The notes: a model not told the origin generated them from the sequence alone. DNA of 64,000 bases from Trichostrongylus colubriformis (GCA_963978905.1 OZ022260.1:34923326-34987325), one strand, 5' to 3'; shown: positions 23,607 to 50,927, counted from the first letter of the stretch. Numbers and translations are program-made.

Positions 23607-25588
23607 AAAGCCTTACATCCCGATGAAAGCTTCCAGAATTCACTAGAAGTAATTTTTGAAAATTACGGATGGATTTCACCACATTTTTCGTTACTCTCAT
23701 TGTCGAAAGGGTAATTACAAATTACAAATTTGTGCACTTGAAGTTCTCACTTCAGCTATAAATGGTTGGTATAACTGGATTTGAATCTTTTTTTTTTGGT
23801 GAATTATGTTCATGTGGCGGCACATCCCACGTTCGCCATTTTATTCACAGTACTTCTTTCATCGAAGCCTCAACTATTATCGAATCACACAGTGAAAACT
23901 GAAACAGCACGAATTTTTTTAATCTCATCAATCGTTTGTGCGCGTAAAAAATTAGGTGGCATCTCCAAGATTTTACATGCAGATTTCCCTTCTTCATGGA
24001 CGAATTTTAACAAGCAAAATTTGTAGATGCAGCAAAAATATGAGCGTAATGTTATTCTAAAGGGAGATTCAGAACTCTGTGAAGAGTACATTTTGCGTAT
24101 GGACACTGAATTAGGAATCGAATATGTCAAAGCTTTCTTAATTGGGGATTTGTATCCTACGGAAACTAGTCCAAATTCCTTCGTGAAAGTGAGCGGGATT
24201 TACAATCAAGCCTATTACGGATTGACACATTTATTACTCCGAGTATTAGAGCAGTTTGCATAATTCAAATCCCTGGCAGACCCATGGATTCAGACGTGGC
24301 CGCAACACGTGGAGATCGTGCGTGCGATATCAAGGAGTGGCCCTTTTCGATTACGTTTGGCCAAGATAAATTCCGCCACTGATTTTATACGCATCTTATT
24401 TGTCTTCTCAGGAAAGCTCCTGCAACTGATTTCTCCATTTCCATGATTTCCATCAAAGCATTTTCATAATTCATTGCTTTTGTATTTGTTCCCTGGATAA
24501 ACTCTTACCCTCTTCCTTAAATCCTGTTTCAATTGACGGAAATATCGCATTTTCCGGTTGACTAAGTTTGGAAGTAAGCGCATTTAAGGCGGCCGCCACC
24601 ATGGCACATCGATCCGGTCGAGTCCTCGAGGCTGGAGAGTTGGGCTTCCATCAGTGACAATTATTCACAATGTCCGGGACTCGCGTCTCAATAAACCCCC
24701 CGCTCCACGAATGTTACCGTGCTTTTCTGTGTTTTCATATTTCAGTCACTCTTAGTAGGTTTTCTGTTGCTTCCTTTTGGACAGTACTTATGGTGTCATT
24801 GACTAAAATGTGATGCTTTTGCCAATTTAAAGCACTGCGGCTTTCGCATATGACTGATGTAAGACTTCGCGATTCTGCAATTTTGCGCTTCTGTTATATT
24901 GCAAACTTATGCAAAATCGCAAGATCGCGGAATCGGGTTGGGGTTGTCTACATGACTTAGTGCTACATGCATTGAATGGGGGCTAGGGCTCGCCGACGGT
25001 CTTGCTTGAGCCCAGGGGCAAGGAACTCCGGGGGTGGATGATACAACATATGGCACTGTGGGTTAGGGTGAAGCACAATGGAGCTCATTCCTTTCCTAGG
25101 CTGAGGTGGAATTTAACATCTCATGTCTGGTGTTATTTCTTCTCATCAAGTCCCATCCTTCAAGGCATGTTTAATTATGTTGGTATGTGGATTTTGATGC
25201 ATAGGCCTAAAATGTCCTCTGTTTAAACGCCCAGTTCCCAATGCGGCAGAGGTTTCGTATAACGTCGAAATGGTCCACCAACCTAGTGGCTTCCTCTTCC
25301 CTAAAGTCAAGCTTTTGCCCCCCTGTGCCACATACAGCAATGATATCACTGTTTTTCTCATTTTTTCCAATACTTAAGATGGCTATATTGATCAGCATGG
25401 TCTAAATCGCGGGATCTAGATTAACATGATACGGTGAAAGTGCGACTAGGTTTTTCAAGAGGCAAATCCATGAATCCTTCCAAGGACAGCGTCGACCAAC
25501 ACTATGCTTATAGATAGGATGGTTTTCGTGCTGGTCATAAGCAGACGGAGCTGTGAACTTTTCTTCTGATAGACATTATTCAGTGGTG

Positions 25589-25745
25589 ACGCTCCCTACT
25601 GCAACGCTCCCTACTGCAGAAAACCCCATGCTGCGGGCGTTACTTTCGGTGTTTGGTGGTTTTGTTTCCGGTATTTCTATTTGCTTCAGTTCTTATTCTT
25701 CAACACAAAAGCTTTATAGGATTCTTCAACACAAAAGCTCTATTG
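25589..25745. repeat. Two short tandem duplications
   Basis: ACGCTCCCTACTGCA occurs twice in succession at about 25589-25620. A 26-27 bp unit (TTCTTCAACACAAAAGCT plus tail) occurs twice at about 25693-25745. No coding context. Confidence 0.5.
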
Positions 25746-27365
25746 GACTTATGATATGAAGTTATTTACGCAAGAGCTTATTTAGCTTAAGAAAGCTTGT
25801 GGAATTCCATTACCACAGCCTTGATTAGACTGATGTCAAACCTCGCAATTCCGCACTTTTGCAATTATATGTGGTTCTATTTTGCAAACTGCAATTCTAT
25901 GATTTCTCCTTGAGTTTTGATCGAAGGAAATCTTTGGAAGTTGTGGAAAGTCCTTCAGATCGAGGGAGCGTTCATTTTTTGAAGTCGCCGTTTCTGCGAT
26001 GCTTTTGATCCTCTTGTTAGTTTTTGTGTCGAGCAAGCTCGGAGATCGTGTATTATTTCATCATTATGCTGTCGTTTCCAGTGATGCAAAAATGAATCAC
26101 TCGTTTATGGGACACGTGTATTTCGCATTTCCTCTACGGCGACAATGTTTATTTCTTTCACCCCTTTCTTGAGAAGTGTCCATAACTTTTTTAACTGAGA
26201 AACTGGGTTTTCATGTAGTTGCATTTGCTGGAAGCGTGCGAAAAGGAAAGGTACATCAATGGTCACGGTTTTTCCACGAAAAGGATGAGAAACACCTAAT
26301 GGGTTTTTTTGAGAAATGGACTATGGTCATAGTTCATTCATAGTTGTGTCAAGCATAAGTCAGTGTCTTGATATAATTCTGCATAATTTTTGATATGTGG
26401 CATAATTTTCACAATTATTTTCACAGTCAATATGTAATTATGGTCGCCATGAGAAAGCCGCGAGGTATGGGGGAGGGGCGGTGGTGGTAGTAGAAGTGCA
26501 GAAGTGGTTCGTCCAATAAGGAATTGCCTTTTTTCTTGGTGTAAGGAGAAATCCTTGCTCTCTGGTCGCATTCGCTCCTTTTTGTGAAACCCACTTCTAG
26601 TGACTTGCTTCGACTCTGCTGGTATGTTGGTTCAGGTATGTAGATGAACGTCCCCCCCCCCCCCCCCCCGTACCCACAATGAATTTTTTTTACTGTGGTT
26701 CGAAACAGTCAATGAAGAAGCCGGTGTCATTGAGACCAAAAATCTTCAGGTTTCCATTTAAAATATTAGCTGAAAAAAACTGTTTTTTTTTTGTGCAGCT
26801 GGCCGTTCATGTGAATGTGTTCCCTTCAGTCCTACTAATTTGCTAAATATGGGTCACGCCCGGTACCCCTTTCGTCCCTTAACTTTCACTAACTTTCAAA
26901 ATAGACTGGTACAAGGTTGGGTGTTATCAAAATTGAGGGAGTAGGGGGGCAGGGGAAACCCTCATGGTCGCGCTGCCGTCTCTCACCCGACACTGTTCTA
27001 CAATCATCAGTTTGTACTCAGTTGTATATTTTTACCTAGGCCTCATATGAGGTGGGGGTAAGGTTACCCCCTAAACTGAGGCCTAAGCTAAAATGCTAGG
27101 CAAAATTAGCGCCGGGTGCCGACCCCAGTGGAGTGGTTTCTCCCTCACCGCCTTCTTTTTCGTTATATCGTGCTTTATCTCCGTTGTTCTTCTTTTTTGA
27201 AAACCGTGTCTTTGTGAACGCAACGAATTCGATGTTATTCGTCAATCTTCATTACCATAACATGATCCGCTGAAGCTGAAGCTGAAATATAGCTTAGCTG
27301 AATGCCTTTAGCCGAATTATATTTATTCTAGGTGACTCCCAAAGTCACCCAACTTCTCCTTCATC

Positions 27366-40677
<13,312 letters not shown>

Positions 40678-43300
40678 TGGATGTGTTGGTGTAATATGTT
40701 GTTTGTCCAACAATCGTGAAATCAGTTGGATGTATCAATCCCCAAACATCATCTTGAGTATACTGTATCCCGGACTGATCTTTGAAAAGCGAAAAACTGC
40801 AAAACATTATCGCCGATAACTGGTCATCTATTTTCTCCTTGATCTTCGGTGAGTTCTAGGAAATACTTGCACATAGGTTCCATTTGCTTCTACCATTTGA
40901 TAGGTCAGCTTGATGGGCTTCCTTCTGTACAGCTGAAGAAGCGTCCGTGTCTTTCAAGAAATTTCGGTTTTGGCGGTTCCAGATATTCTTCCTTGATCGT
41001 AGGCACACCAGTATGGTCGTTGTTGCGCGGTCGACGCTAATATTCCATACTAAAGGCGAAAAATGCAGAATCTTCATTTTTACATTTAGCCAATTACTAG
41101 AAAAGAAATATATGGCGTTACTGTCACCGTGTTGATCTTGTTCTCCAGTGATGTTCATTGATAAGACTCATGGACATATAAGGCATTCAACTTTCCTATG
41201 GAAGCTGCTTAAACATCTTAATTTCTTGATTTCGAAACCCGAAGAGTTCCATGATGGAAACAAGCCATCTTCGAGCTTTTTCACAATCTTTCCACGCTGT
41301 CCATCAGCAATGTGATTGATGGGACTTTAAAAGTGTTTCACCTAATTTGTGGTTTATTATCTCATAAAGCTCTAAGAATGCTATTGGTCATCTTTAGTTC
41401 GCGCTTCATTTCCTTATTCCCTGAGATCCGCTAGTATTCTTGTCGCAGGTAACTGTCATAACGAAGATTCATCGGGGGACATCAGGACTACAGGAGCTCG
41501 CAGGAACGCCATCTGTAACGAAGAGAATCTTGCCACAAAAGTGAGATTTTTCCCCGGTGAAATGGACACACTTGGCATGACGTTGAAATGATTTTAATGA
41601 GCTGGATGCACTAGCGAAAAAGTAGGGTGGGACGCACATTGCTGGGAAGGACTAGTGGCTTTGTTCATTATCGTCGGTTTCATTTGTCAAATATCGTGTG
41701 GAGGAGCGACCGTATATCGGTTCCCACTTGAACAAGGGGTGTACACAAAGAGGGAAAGCAGTGTGGAGGACAGCTCAGCTCCGCTCCACGAAATAGTTCG
41801 AATTGGGAGAGTTCGAATTTTAGTCATGGACGAAAGATCGGATTCGGTTTTGCTAAAGCCAACGTGTCGAAGATCGGAAAACATTAGATTCAACGGCGAC
41901 CGTTGGACCAAATCCGTAACTGATTACATATCACAGGACGTCAGCAAGCCAATCCCAGATATACTTGGAGCTCAATCAGTGTATGATTGAGCTCCAAGTA
42001 TATCTGGGATTGGCTTGCTGATGCAGATTAACGAGTTGCTTGCTACATGCTAACATCGCAGACCAGATTTTAAAAAAAGTCTAAAAATATAAATGAATTT
42101 TGAAACCAAAAGATATCAAGAATCGAATTATGTCTGAAAAGTATTCTCAAGGATATTAAGTCGTAACCAGGAGAGCGTGCTAACTTTCCATGGAACTTCA
42201 AGATATGAATCAATGTGAAATCGAGGTAACCGACAGCGTCTCTAATACTGATCACATCTGTAAAAACCGAAATTGCACAATTCTTCCCCGAAGAGAGTTA
42301 CGAGGGGTCAGCCTGCGATGGCTCGCCGATGGGTTACTTTGCTCAAAGTAGCGCGTCAACGAGGCCAAACATGTTTGTGGAACGGACCCCAAAGCTCAGC
42401 ACTCTTGCTCTGGGAAGCGAATGGTGATTTGCCTCTTGATTAATCCTTTTGCTGAGTTACGCTTGGCAAAGTACCAAGTAAGTGAGTCATCGCAAACGCA
42501 TTTTGACCCTCCTAACTCGCTCCGTAACGGCATTTTGCACTTTTCTTTTTCATACTTGTGATCAGCATTCGAGACCCAATCGAACCACCTATGTCTCATT
42601 TCGAAGTTCCATGGGAAATAAAAACCTGTTTCTAGTAAGAGAAAGCGCGAATGTTTTGTAAAAAGTGACCAGGCATTGTGAAAGGTTACTGCACACCAGA
42701 ACAGGATGCTTTAGGCATGCCAAGGGGAGGATTCTGGTGAAATGCCATGAGCAGTCCTTTCGATCATTTTTGGCGCTTCCTATAACTCCTTGATTTCAGC
42801 GGTGGCCTTAACTATTGCCAGTGCACAAACTTCGACTCCTTTCATTCTTTTGCTCCGCGGGATTGGTCGGTCCTCCCACCTTATCGTTGCGAACGCGCGC
42901 ATAGTGTGAACACTGCCTCCTTCGTGATGTGACCCGTGTCTGGAAAATGGGTATTTTGCCCCTTATTATGCTAAAACTAGATTTCTATCGTGCACGTTAT
43001 GCATACCCATGTTGTTATCCCTCTTCCGTTTAGGGTTTAGTAGGTCCTGTAATGCCTTGACACTCTCACTGGTACTAATTTGATCTCGTAATAAGATTTG
43101 CTGAAGTCCGCAAAGGCTCATATGATTGCAGTGGCCCGCGATGTGATTGAAAGTGCATCAAAAGGGATCTAATCTCGTATATTGCGCCTATTACTTAGCA
43201 GCTGCACGCTTTCGTAAATAGAGCAGAGCAGATCAAACAGTTCTCAGAAGGCGAAACTAAGGTCGCAAGTGATTAGGATATTTTCTTTTTTAGTAGTTCA
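40678..43300. other. Gene-poor region downstream of NSF
   Basis: An open frame at 41601-41990 contains a hydrophobic stretch (LFIIVGFICQ) but has no ATG, only GTG, and it ends inside the palindrome at 41941-42021. No splice-supported gene was built. The sequence just after 40677 is presumably NSF 3' UTR. Confidence 0.3.
41941..42021. repeat. Perfect 38-bp-arm palindrome
   Basis: The left arm 41941-41978 (TCAGCAAGCCAATCCCAGAT, then ATACTTGGAGCTCAATCA) is followed by the 5-nt GTGTA and its exact inverse at 41984-42021, with no mismatch. Such a perfect arm implies a recent foldback duplication or a library or assembly artefact. Confidence 0.9.
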
Positions 43301-46300
43301 AGTTTAGTAGAGATATATTTCGTCCAAAAAATGCAATTCCAAAGAAGACTCAGCTAGCCATTGCAGCGCGCACGTACGTTCATAATGAAGCTGAGATTTG
43401 CTTTTGTTAAAAAATTTTGTTGCATTTCCAGCAGAAAATCCAGCAAGGCTTTGAGATTTTGACATTTTCAAGAAAAAGAACCTCACTAAGAGTGAGTTCC
43501 TTTGTTGGCTTGAAGACGGATATACGGCAGTTGGACCCTGCATTCTCTTGGACAGACAGCGAAAAATTCATCGAGTTGTCTATCGGAGTGAACGCATGAT
43601 CTATCGTAGCGAAAATCATTTCCAGTCGCCCACCTCTTCTAAAGACTTGAACTCTGTTGAGAGTGGTCGCTCTTTTAACTCAAAGAATATGACGATTGCA
43701 CTTCGCAAAAAAAGTTTCGCCATTATTCCAGGGACTTCAAATTTCTATCTCCACACGTAGCTAATCGCTAAATTTTAGCAAATTGTTATTGTAAGTTTTT
43801 ACCTAGCGAAATTTTTGCCTTCTCACATGCTTCCGAAAGTGAAGAGGAGGTGAAAGAATTCATCACACGCAAGACCAGTGTCTCTTCTACATTTTTTCCA
43901 TATGGGACGTTGATCAATGGTCTGAGGAGCTTGTTTCAGCTATGGCATCGGCATAAAACGTCTGCTGGGAGTGATTGATTTCTGTCGAAAGTGTGAAGAA
44001 GGATACCGAGCTCAAATGCTTGTCAGTAAGATCGAAGCCATTGCCTTAGAAATGGAGTAAGGTTACCATAGTCCATGAATGTGTAACCCTTGTACTGGTT
44101 GTTGTAAACTAAGCGAATGCTACATGAACTTCTGACACAAATGAAGAACTTAGCAATAATTATTAGATTTGTTGTGCATAACCTCGTCGATAACTAATGG
44201 TTTTGAAGAAAAAATCCAGCTCTATGTAGTGCACTGTAGTGAAGTGTAACAAAAATGTTGGCCCTATGCTATAGAGGACAGATTAATGTTTAGCTTTCGT
44301 TCTAGTCAAGTACACTTGTCATTGTAACTTAATGACAGAGGAGTTTTGAGTGCTGTTATTATTATTATACAGACGTATTTTCTGCTTTATTACTGATTGT
44401 GGCAAAGTTTCCCATGAGTTCATTTTTCATGTCAAAGTGGGACCAGTTACTAGATCACTTGCATATTCTACTGCGTCTATACTTCCATCATAATACTCAT
44501 TCCATGAATAATTGTATTTATTATTTATTAAGGCTTGAGTCGGTGATAGTAATTTATTTGATAAGAGTAATGAAGGTGATGTGTTGTTTGTATTTCGGTG
44601 GCAATCTAGCAAATTTCGAGAAAATTGCGAGAGAATTTTGATCAAGGGATCTACAGATCATAGTTTGGGAGATTTAGCGCTTGCGACTATGCTTATCAAG
44701 CTGGGAGATTTAGCGCTCGCGATAATGCTTATCAAGCCTATTAAGCCTGTTGCAATCATCGGGTCTTGTAGCGGTTTTAGGAGGTGTCTAATCATGCAGT
44801 TTATCTGCGCGCTCATCATCATCGTGTTCTTTCGTAACATCGCCTTTCCGGTTTCTTAGACTATCGTCACAGAGGCTGTGCTAGGCAGTGCCACCTTTGA
44901 CGGTCATCTTGTAACACATTCCGAGCCTCAAAAACTCGTTTCATATGCTGCTGATCGGGAGGTTTGGGCATGAAAAAATAGTCTCGCTATTCAAGAGGCT
45001 TTTATAGACAGAGATCTAGACTTCTTTGAATTACGTCTTCAATGTGCTCATGATGAATGAACGCCGAATAACAGCAAAACGCCTCTGCATTACAAATAAA
45101 CTGTTCTGGTTCCTGATGCCATACAAGGTAGATTGTAATTGCGTGAACCAAAAGTTGAATGCTTAATAATGGCCACGTTGGGAGTTTGTAGGGTCAGAAT
45201 TCCAGTTTAGAAGATTTGAATTCACATCAAATGGCGCAGTTGAGTCCACAGTAAAGGAACTGTGAAGTTCTTGCCCTGTGAACAATGGGAATAAAGGGGA
45301 AGCCAAAAAGCAAGGTTACGAAGTTGACTGAAGTGTCTCGAATGAAGCTAACTGGATAACCAAAGCATTCACACCACTTCCTTGTAACTCTGCTCAGTTC
45401 AGTAACATCATATTTTGTGTGATTCAACGCCTTCATGTTAACGGAGCGAACTTCTTCGGGCGCTCTACGTAATCATTTTATGAATCGTTTGCATAATTTG
45501 CGGGACTGAGCATCTTAAAACATTTCAGAATGTCGAGGGAGTAACGAAGAAAATGAATAATGACAAAGAATACCCTTTTCTAGTATGCAGCAGTCCTTCG
45601 CCAGTCCTTCCGTCTTGACGGTCATCTGGAGTCGACATCATCCAACCCTCCACTGAAAAGGCAATCAGTTCCCCAACACACACACAAGCGACAGAAGGAA
45701 TCCGATGTACCGCACTCTTTGGACAACTGAAAATCAGCGTCAACCACTGAATCCTTCTAGGCATCAAATGAACACTTACAGTACATCTGCCGCATCTTAA
45801 CCGAACCCATCTCGTGGAGGTTTCAAACAAATAGCGTGAACAGCTCCTTTCCGTTATGTGAGAAAGAATTCACAGAGCTCCTCAGCTCCCAGCAGAAAAG
45901 AACAAAGACTGTCCTCCTTTCTGAGAACCATAAACTATGGTTGCTCATGAGTGATCATGAAAGCTCGTCAGAAACATGTAGAACAGGTCCTTCCACATTA
46001 TGATGCAGAAGAGATTGTCTGAAAAACCAGTCGCACCTCTTCATGTCCATTCCAAATGTTACTTCGAAGGTATACGTCAGTCGTAGCGAGAAAGATATGA
46101 AAATGGAAAACTAAAAGTCAAGAGGCCTTCCATTCGTTCTTGTCTAATGAGAGGGACCTATTGCTGCTAATGCAGATCATTCGAAAGATCACTTTTGCAT
46201 GTATATTAGTCCCATCACTTTTCGCATAGAAGTAACAATTGCGAGCAGATCGCTCCTATGCATTCCAGATCTTAATAAACGTAAGGACTTCACAATAGCT

Positions 46301-48384
46301 CATCTGTCATGCGAACGAACTAAAATCAAGTTGGCTGTATTAGCTAAATGCGAGGAGCGGCAGTATTAAGTCCCCTGTTCTGGACCTTAGTCTCCTTTTT
46401 CTAAAGACATAAAGCCTCGCATCCTACCTTCACGTCTGACACTAACGCGTACATCGTAGATATCTACACCGACAAGCATGAATGGCTACTGTGCCACATA
46501 ATATGGATGACACTTAATCACATTCGTCTAGGAACATAGATATTCCAAAAATTGAAAACCGGTACAGAATCGTTATTTTCTTCTGCCGGATTCACGCTGT
46601 AATATTGTTGATGAAATTCGAAACTTTACATCGTATGTAACAAAATGCCATAAATCAGGCCCAATTCAAAGGTCTCACAGAAAGAGATGCCAAACTGTCA
46701 ATTACCAAAACATACTAAAACGCGCAAGAGCCGAAACCACCATAACAAATGATCGAATGGTACTAGTTGATGGATAAAGTTCGTAAGTTTATCTTTGGGC
46801 TAACAGTGCTTCTCAAAATATCGTGAGCAGAACTAGTTTACCATATTGCAAAGATATGATCTGTAGGGAACCAAATAAACTGTAGGCATGCTCGACCAAT
46901 CTAATGGTATCAGAGAAGCAGCACGGCTCCCACAAACATTCGGTATATCAGTACCGTTTTTACCGTTTTCTGCAGGCAGTTCCGATTTTAACTATTCCAA
47001 AGAGCTGTTTTACACAGAAGGACAAAGCAAGATTGAAGCCCGACTTTTTGACTTGTGGACTGAGAGGGTTACTGTAAACCTCTGGAAACCTCGAAGATCA
47101 CCTAGTGATCTGCACTGAAATAGCTTCCTTGAGGGTTTTTGTAATATTATCTGCCTGTACACTCTGCCACAAAAGATTAGCGCGGCTAAGTGGTTACTTC
47201 CGATCCGGGAGACTTATTAAGCTCAGAGGCCAATCAGATACGATTATCAGCTGAGTACGACGTTCCTTCGATCATCTTTTCGCGGTACTCTATCTACCCC
47301 TTCACCCATCCGTCATCTTATCGGGCAAGAAGCTCTCTTGCGACAATCATGCTAATAGCGTGATTAGCTAATTCCGTCTCCAGTAGAACAGCTTGGTTAG
47401 TGGTCATAAATAGATCGCTAAAGTTATGACGACGTAACCAATTAGTACAGATTATAGACTGAAAAGGGCGAGCCGCAAAATTACGAAGGGATTCGGGAAG
47501 TTCTTCAGAGCTGCATAAAAAAGAATTCAAGGTACTTGGTAAATAACAACAAATAACAAGCAGGACGATCCTTCCCACGACGTGACAAGACAGTTACGGT
47601 ACGGGCAGTACCAGGAACAATATAGTGGTTGAAAATTAGGTTTTGATAATGCGGTCTTGTGCAGTTGCACAAAATAGAAAGTTGCGCTGCTTTTTCATAC
47701 TGTTTAACAAATATTGAAGAAGTATTTTTCAGCATAATATTTCCAAAGACTAGGAGGAAGGGAGCCTTATTACTCTCTGGCTGTGATACTGTAGCTGCGT
47801 TATGAATTCGTTTCAGTCACAGACGTCATCTATGGTGACGATGCTATTCACCGCGCACATTGAACAGGATTGAATGAATGATTATAAAATTTTCACGTTC
47901 CTAGAATGGAACCAAAAGTCTAGGTGTAACAAAAGTCCATACTCCACAGTTATCCTGCCACGCTGATAACTCATAGAATCTTTCACGCATTCTTTCCTCT
48001 CCGATTTGTTAAAAAATACAAAACTAATTAAAATCCGGTATGCCTCATATTTGTACTCATCATGCTTAAGGGGCTCAGAGAGCTTTTTATCACGAGCAAA
48101 TCATCCACTGTGATGGCTTTGGATGGATTTCGATCCCACGTACAGACTACATGACGCCTCCAGCCAATACACATTAGCCATCTCTAACCATTGTTTTGCT
48201 GAGAGATCTTGTGTCTGCCATCTACTACAAAGCTCATTTTGACCCTTTCAACTCGAGTAGTGTTATTGGAGTTGGGTTTATTACACTTGAACAGCAAGCT
48301 ATTTTTACTATTCCACGGAACACTTTAAAACAGTCATCACTGTTCAAGGCCTAATTGGTAACATTTAAGGAATCCGCGTAAATC
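43301..48384. other. Gene-poor region
   Basis: Open frames near 43417-43760, 44581-44859, 45525-45830 and 46888-47118 show no family motifs. A 36-bp unit is repeated twice in frame at about 44666-44737. Some of this may be intron of the homeobox-like gene downstream, but that is inference only. Confidence 0.25.
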
Positions 48385-48561
48385 ATGAGAGAAAGTCATG
48401 ATGGTGTTTACGAAAAGCGATCCGTAGATACTGTACCTTTCAGTGATCAAGGTAATGGGATAGACCGTTGCCCTAGTGATGAATGCGGCGACAGACCGAA
48501 ACCAAAATCAAGAAACGCACGGACGGCATTTCCACACACTCAACTTGAAAACAAAGGTACA
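48385..48561 (+). CDS. Homeobox-like exon (NK1-like homeodomain start)
   Basis: The plus-strand frame ends SRNARTAFPHTQLENK and then meets a donor (AAAG-GTACAC, exon end at about 48557). K-x-R-x-A-R-T-A-F is the N-terminal arm and helix-1 start of a homeodomain. LENK followed by an exon break resembles the NK1 (NKX1/slouch/CEH-1) homeodomain, where the family has Q-L, three residues, E-N-K-F. Here the three residues between QL and ENK are missing. Upstream residues RPKPKS are basic, as usual. The exon could begin at an acceptor (TACCTTTCAG) at about 48440 rather than at the ATG. No partner exon encoding the recognition helix (WFQNRR) was found in this window, so this may be a diverged gene with distant exons or a gene fragment. 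Confidence 0.35.
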
Positions 48562-50927
48562 CCGCACCTTCCTTTCACGACTGTTGAGATAACTGAACTT
48601 ATCTACTGGCACTAATTGATCCACTAGAATGTTTGAATCGCCTAAGGCGCGAGCCTGAAACTGAAGGAACATGTGTTCTTCGTGCTGTCACAAAGCATTA
48701 TTTCATCTAATTGAATGAGGATATAATAACACTGACTCATCGTTACTGCTCGGCTCTAACAGACACATGTTAGTTAGGCATGCACCGATTACAATTTCTC
48801 GAAAGGAAGTGTGAATTGCCGTAATGCTTTGCGGCACACCGACACGTTTCAGTCACGCGAAGAGTTCCCTTGAACTGAAGGACAACTTAGTCAAGTCATC
48901 GGACACACAACAACAAACTTGACCTTAATAAGTCTAAATGACTCGCTCCATTTTTTGACAAACATTGTCTCTGATGGGGGTGCCAAGTAACCTCAACAAG
49001 TAACAGCTGCAATAGTTTGCAGCGTGAAATTAGTAACTCGGCATGAAAACATCTCTAGCTTCCGGTGAACTTGAAGGTTACCTAAATGACTCAGAAACAA
49101 ACATTGTATGTTCGGAGAGAGAACAGGATATAGAGCTAGTGCCAGCCCACTGTCGGCGCGCCGCTATAAAGGGAAACTTCAGATACACAGATCAGCTCAA
49201 TTCGTCGATCGCTATTCGCTTTTGAAAACCAGCTATGCCCATGGATCATCGACAACAAAAACCTTCATTCCTTTCCTTCTATAGAGACTTATTTGCCTTC
49301 GTTGTTTGATCAACCTAAACAGAAGCCTCTGGACTTTTTGCACCCTGTTTATCTTCGTAAGACAAAGGCTCAAAGAAACAGTTGTGAGAACACCGTTGAA
49401 CCCTTGGATATACCTCAAAGCTGCTAAATATCCTTTAAGCTTCCTGCTACCTTGAGGCTGATGTTTGCTCTCATAATATCCTCTCACACTGCAAACACAT
49501 TGACACGTTTTTCTTAGTTCTCAATCTCTCTAAAAAGGCTTTGAAATGGCTCCAACCACTTCAAAGTGCTTGTGCTGCTTAACGTTCTAAGTGATATAGA
49601 CTCAGAGTAGCTTAACCAGTCAAAGCTATGCAATCTCTGATATGCGTTTAAAGTTTACGGAGGCACGTATTAACAAGTACACCCCATGACTTCGCAAAAC
49701 AACATCAATGCTGACAAGAATAAAGAAGATAGAGGAAGCATATTCACATCGAAAATTCATCGAATGCATGGTTCTTTCTTCATGTTCGATCTCCTCTTCT
49801 ATTTGTATTTTCTGTTCTGTTCATGCAATTCCTTTCAATCATCTCAGTGTAAAACACACACAAAAGACAGAACGAGAAAACAGCAACTGTTTGAGATCAA
49901 GCATATGGCGCTTCCCACCAACCAAAGCATGCTTAAACATGGAAAATTCCGGGAAAATGCATGGAGCTTCAACAGAATATCGTATTGAATAATGTGCTTC
50001 ACCTCTACTACCACTTTCCTTTCACTGCTACTAGTTTATAGAAACCATGTATTTAAACAATGCAACTGATAGTCCTGTGAAAGCTGTATGCGCGAGAACT
50101 CTAGATTTTTTTGGAAGTTGGTCAATAGCAATGACAATCATTGCAGTCTCTTTGAGATAAGCTTTCCCATGTACATTAACCTGTATGCCCGATAAAAACT
50201 CGAGTACCATCCTCTCTTATAAATGGATAGGTAAGGCTCATTTATACGTGCCATCAAGCCTTTTACCCGTGAGAGCATAAGGCTCAGCTGCCGGAGACTT
50301 GCCTCACCGAATGAAAACGATCCGGAAGCCATTTTATATACTTCCTTGATCAGACACGGTACTCTGGAACGAATTAACAAAGACATTAGCGGAGGAGGGG
50401 AGACCAAGATTTGGGTCCCCAGAATTCATGGTTTGATGCAGTTAGTTCCCAGTTTCGTGTCGAAGTTCAACTCTTGAGACCAGGACCGAAGATAATCTGT
50501 ATTCAGCGACGCGGATATCGCAACTTCGGCTGTGTTCGCGCCGTTTAGTGCCTGGTGCAACGCCTATATCGAACTGACCGAGAAGGTTAATCCACCTTAA
50601 TGAAGTATGACGCTGAAGTAGAAAAAAACCATTTTGACCTTTTAACTCATGGAACACCGATGCAATCGCACTGATGGTACAATCCAGACATAGTAGCATA
50701 GCTCCGCCCAGCTGAGGCGTTGATACGCGGGAGACCTGGGGGCGTGGTCAAAGCGGTCATTGTAAGACGGGCATGCCCGAACATGCTTGTAATTTCGCTT
50801 TCTCATCTAGCCGAACCGGCCGTTATCGTACATAACATTATCATTCTCTCTCATTTGTCACACTGAATCGTCAGGATTTCAGACTGCAATCACGCTCTCT
50901 TGACCCGTTTACCCATACTCACTACTT
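48562..50927. other. Gene-poor stretch before the secreted-peptide gene
   Basis: No homeodomain recognition helix, transposase or other motif is seen. Short ORFs at 49043-49225, 49233-49487, 49686-49992 and 50138-50699 are not supported. The last 100 bases should include the promoter of the gene at 50944. Confidence 0.25.

Larger units (their letters stand above)
22971..27365. other. Intergenic region between importin beta-1 and NSF starts
   Basis: The two housekeeping genes are divergent and share this 4.4-kb region, which should contain both promoters. It holds a foldback MITE (23420-23606), two copies of a short GATGTMARACYTCGCRATT-type repeat (about 24856 and 25831), two small tandem duplications near 25589-25620 and 25693-25745, and an 18-bp poly-C tract at 26652-26669. 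An ORF at 24027-24263 (78 codons) has no family features or splice partners. Confidence 0.4.

Noticed and set aside
24027..24263. 78-codon plus-strand ORF with protein-like composition
   Set aside because: No known motif, no splice partners and no acceptor or regulatory context; overlaps an equally open minus frame.
41601..41990. Possible secreted protein (hydrophobic LFIIVGFICQ start)
   Set aside because: No ATG in the frame (only GTG), and its end is created by the palindrome at 41941-42021.
43417..43760. Overlapping plus-strand frames that might be one exon
   Set aside because: Two frames compete, no family pattern and no clean donor/acceptor pair in phase.
49043..49225. Frame with SEREQ, considered as a second homeodomain exon
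   Set aside because: The rest lacks the helix-3 WFQNRR block, so the resemblance is too short.
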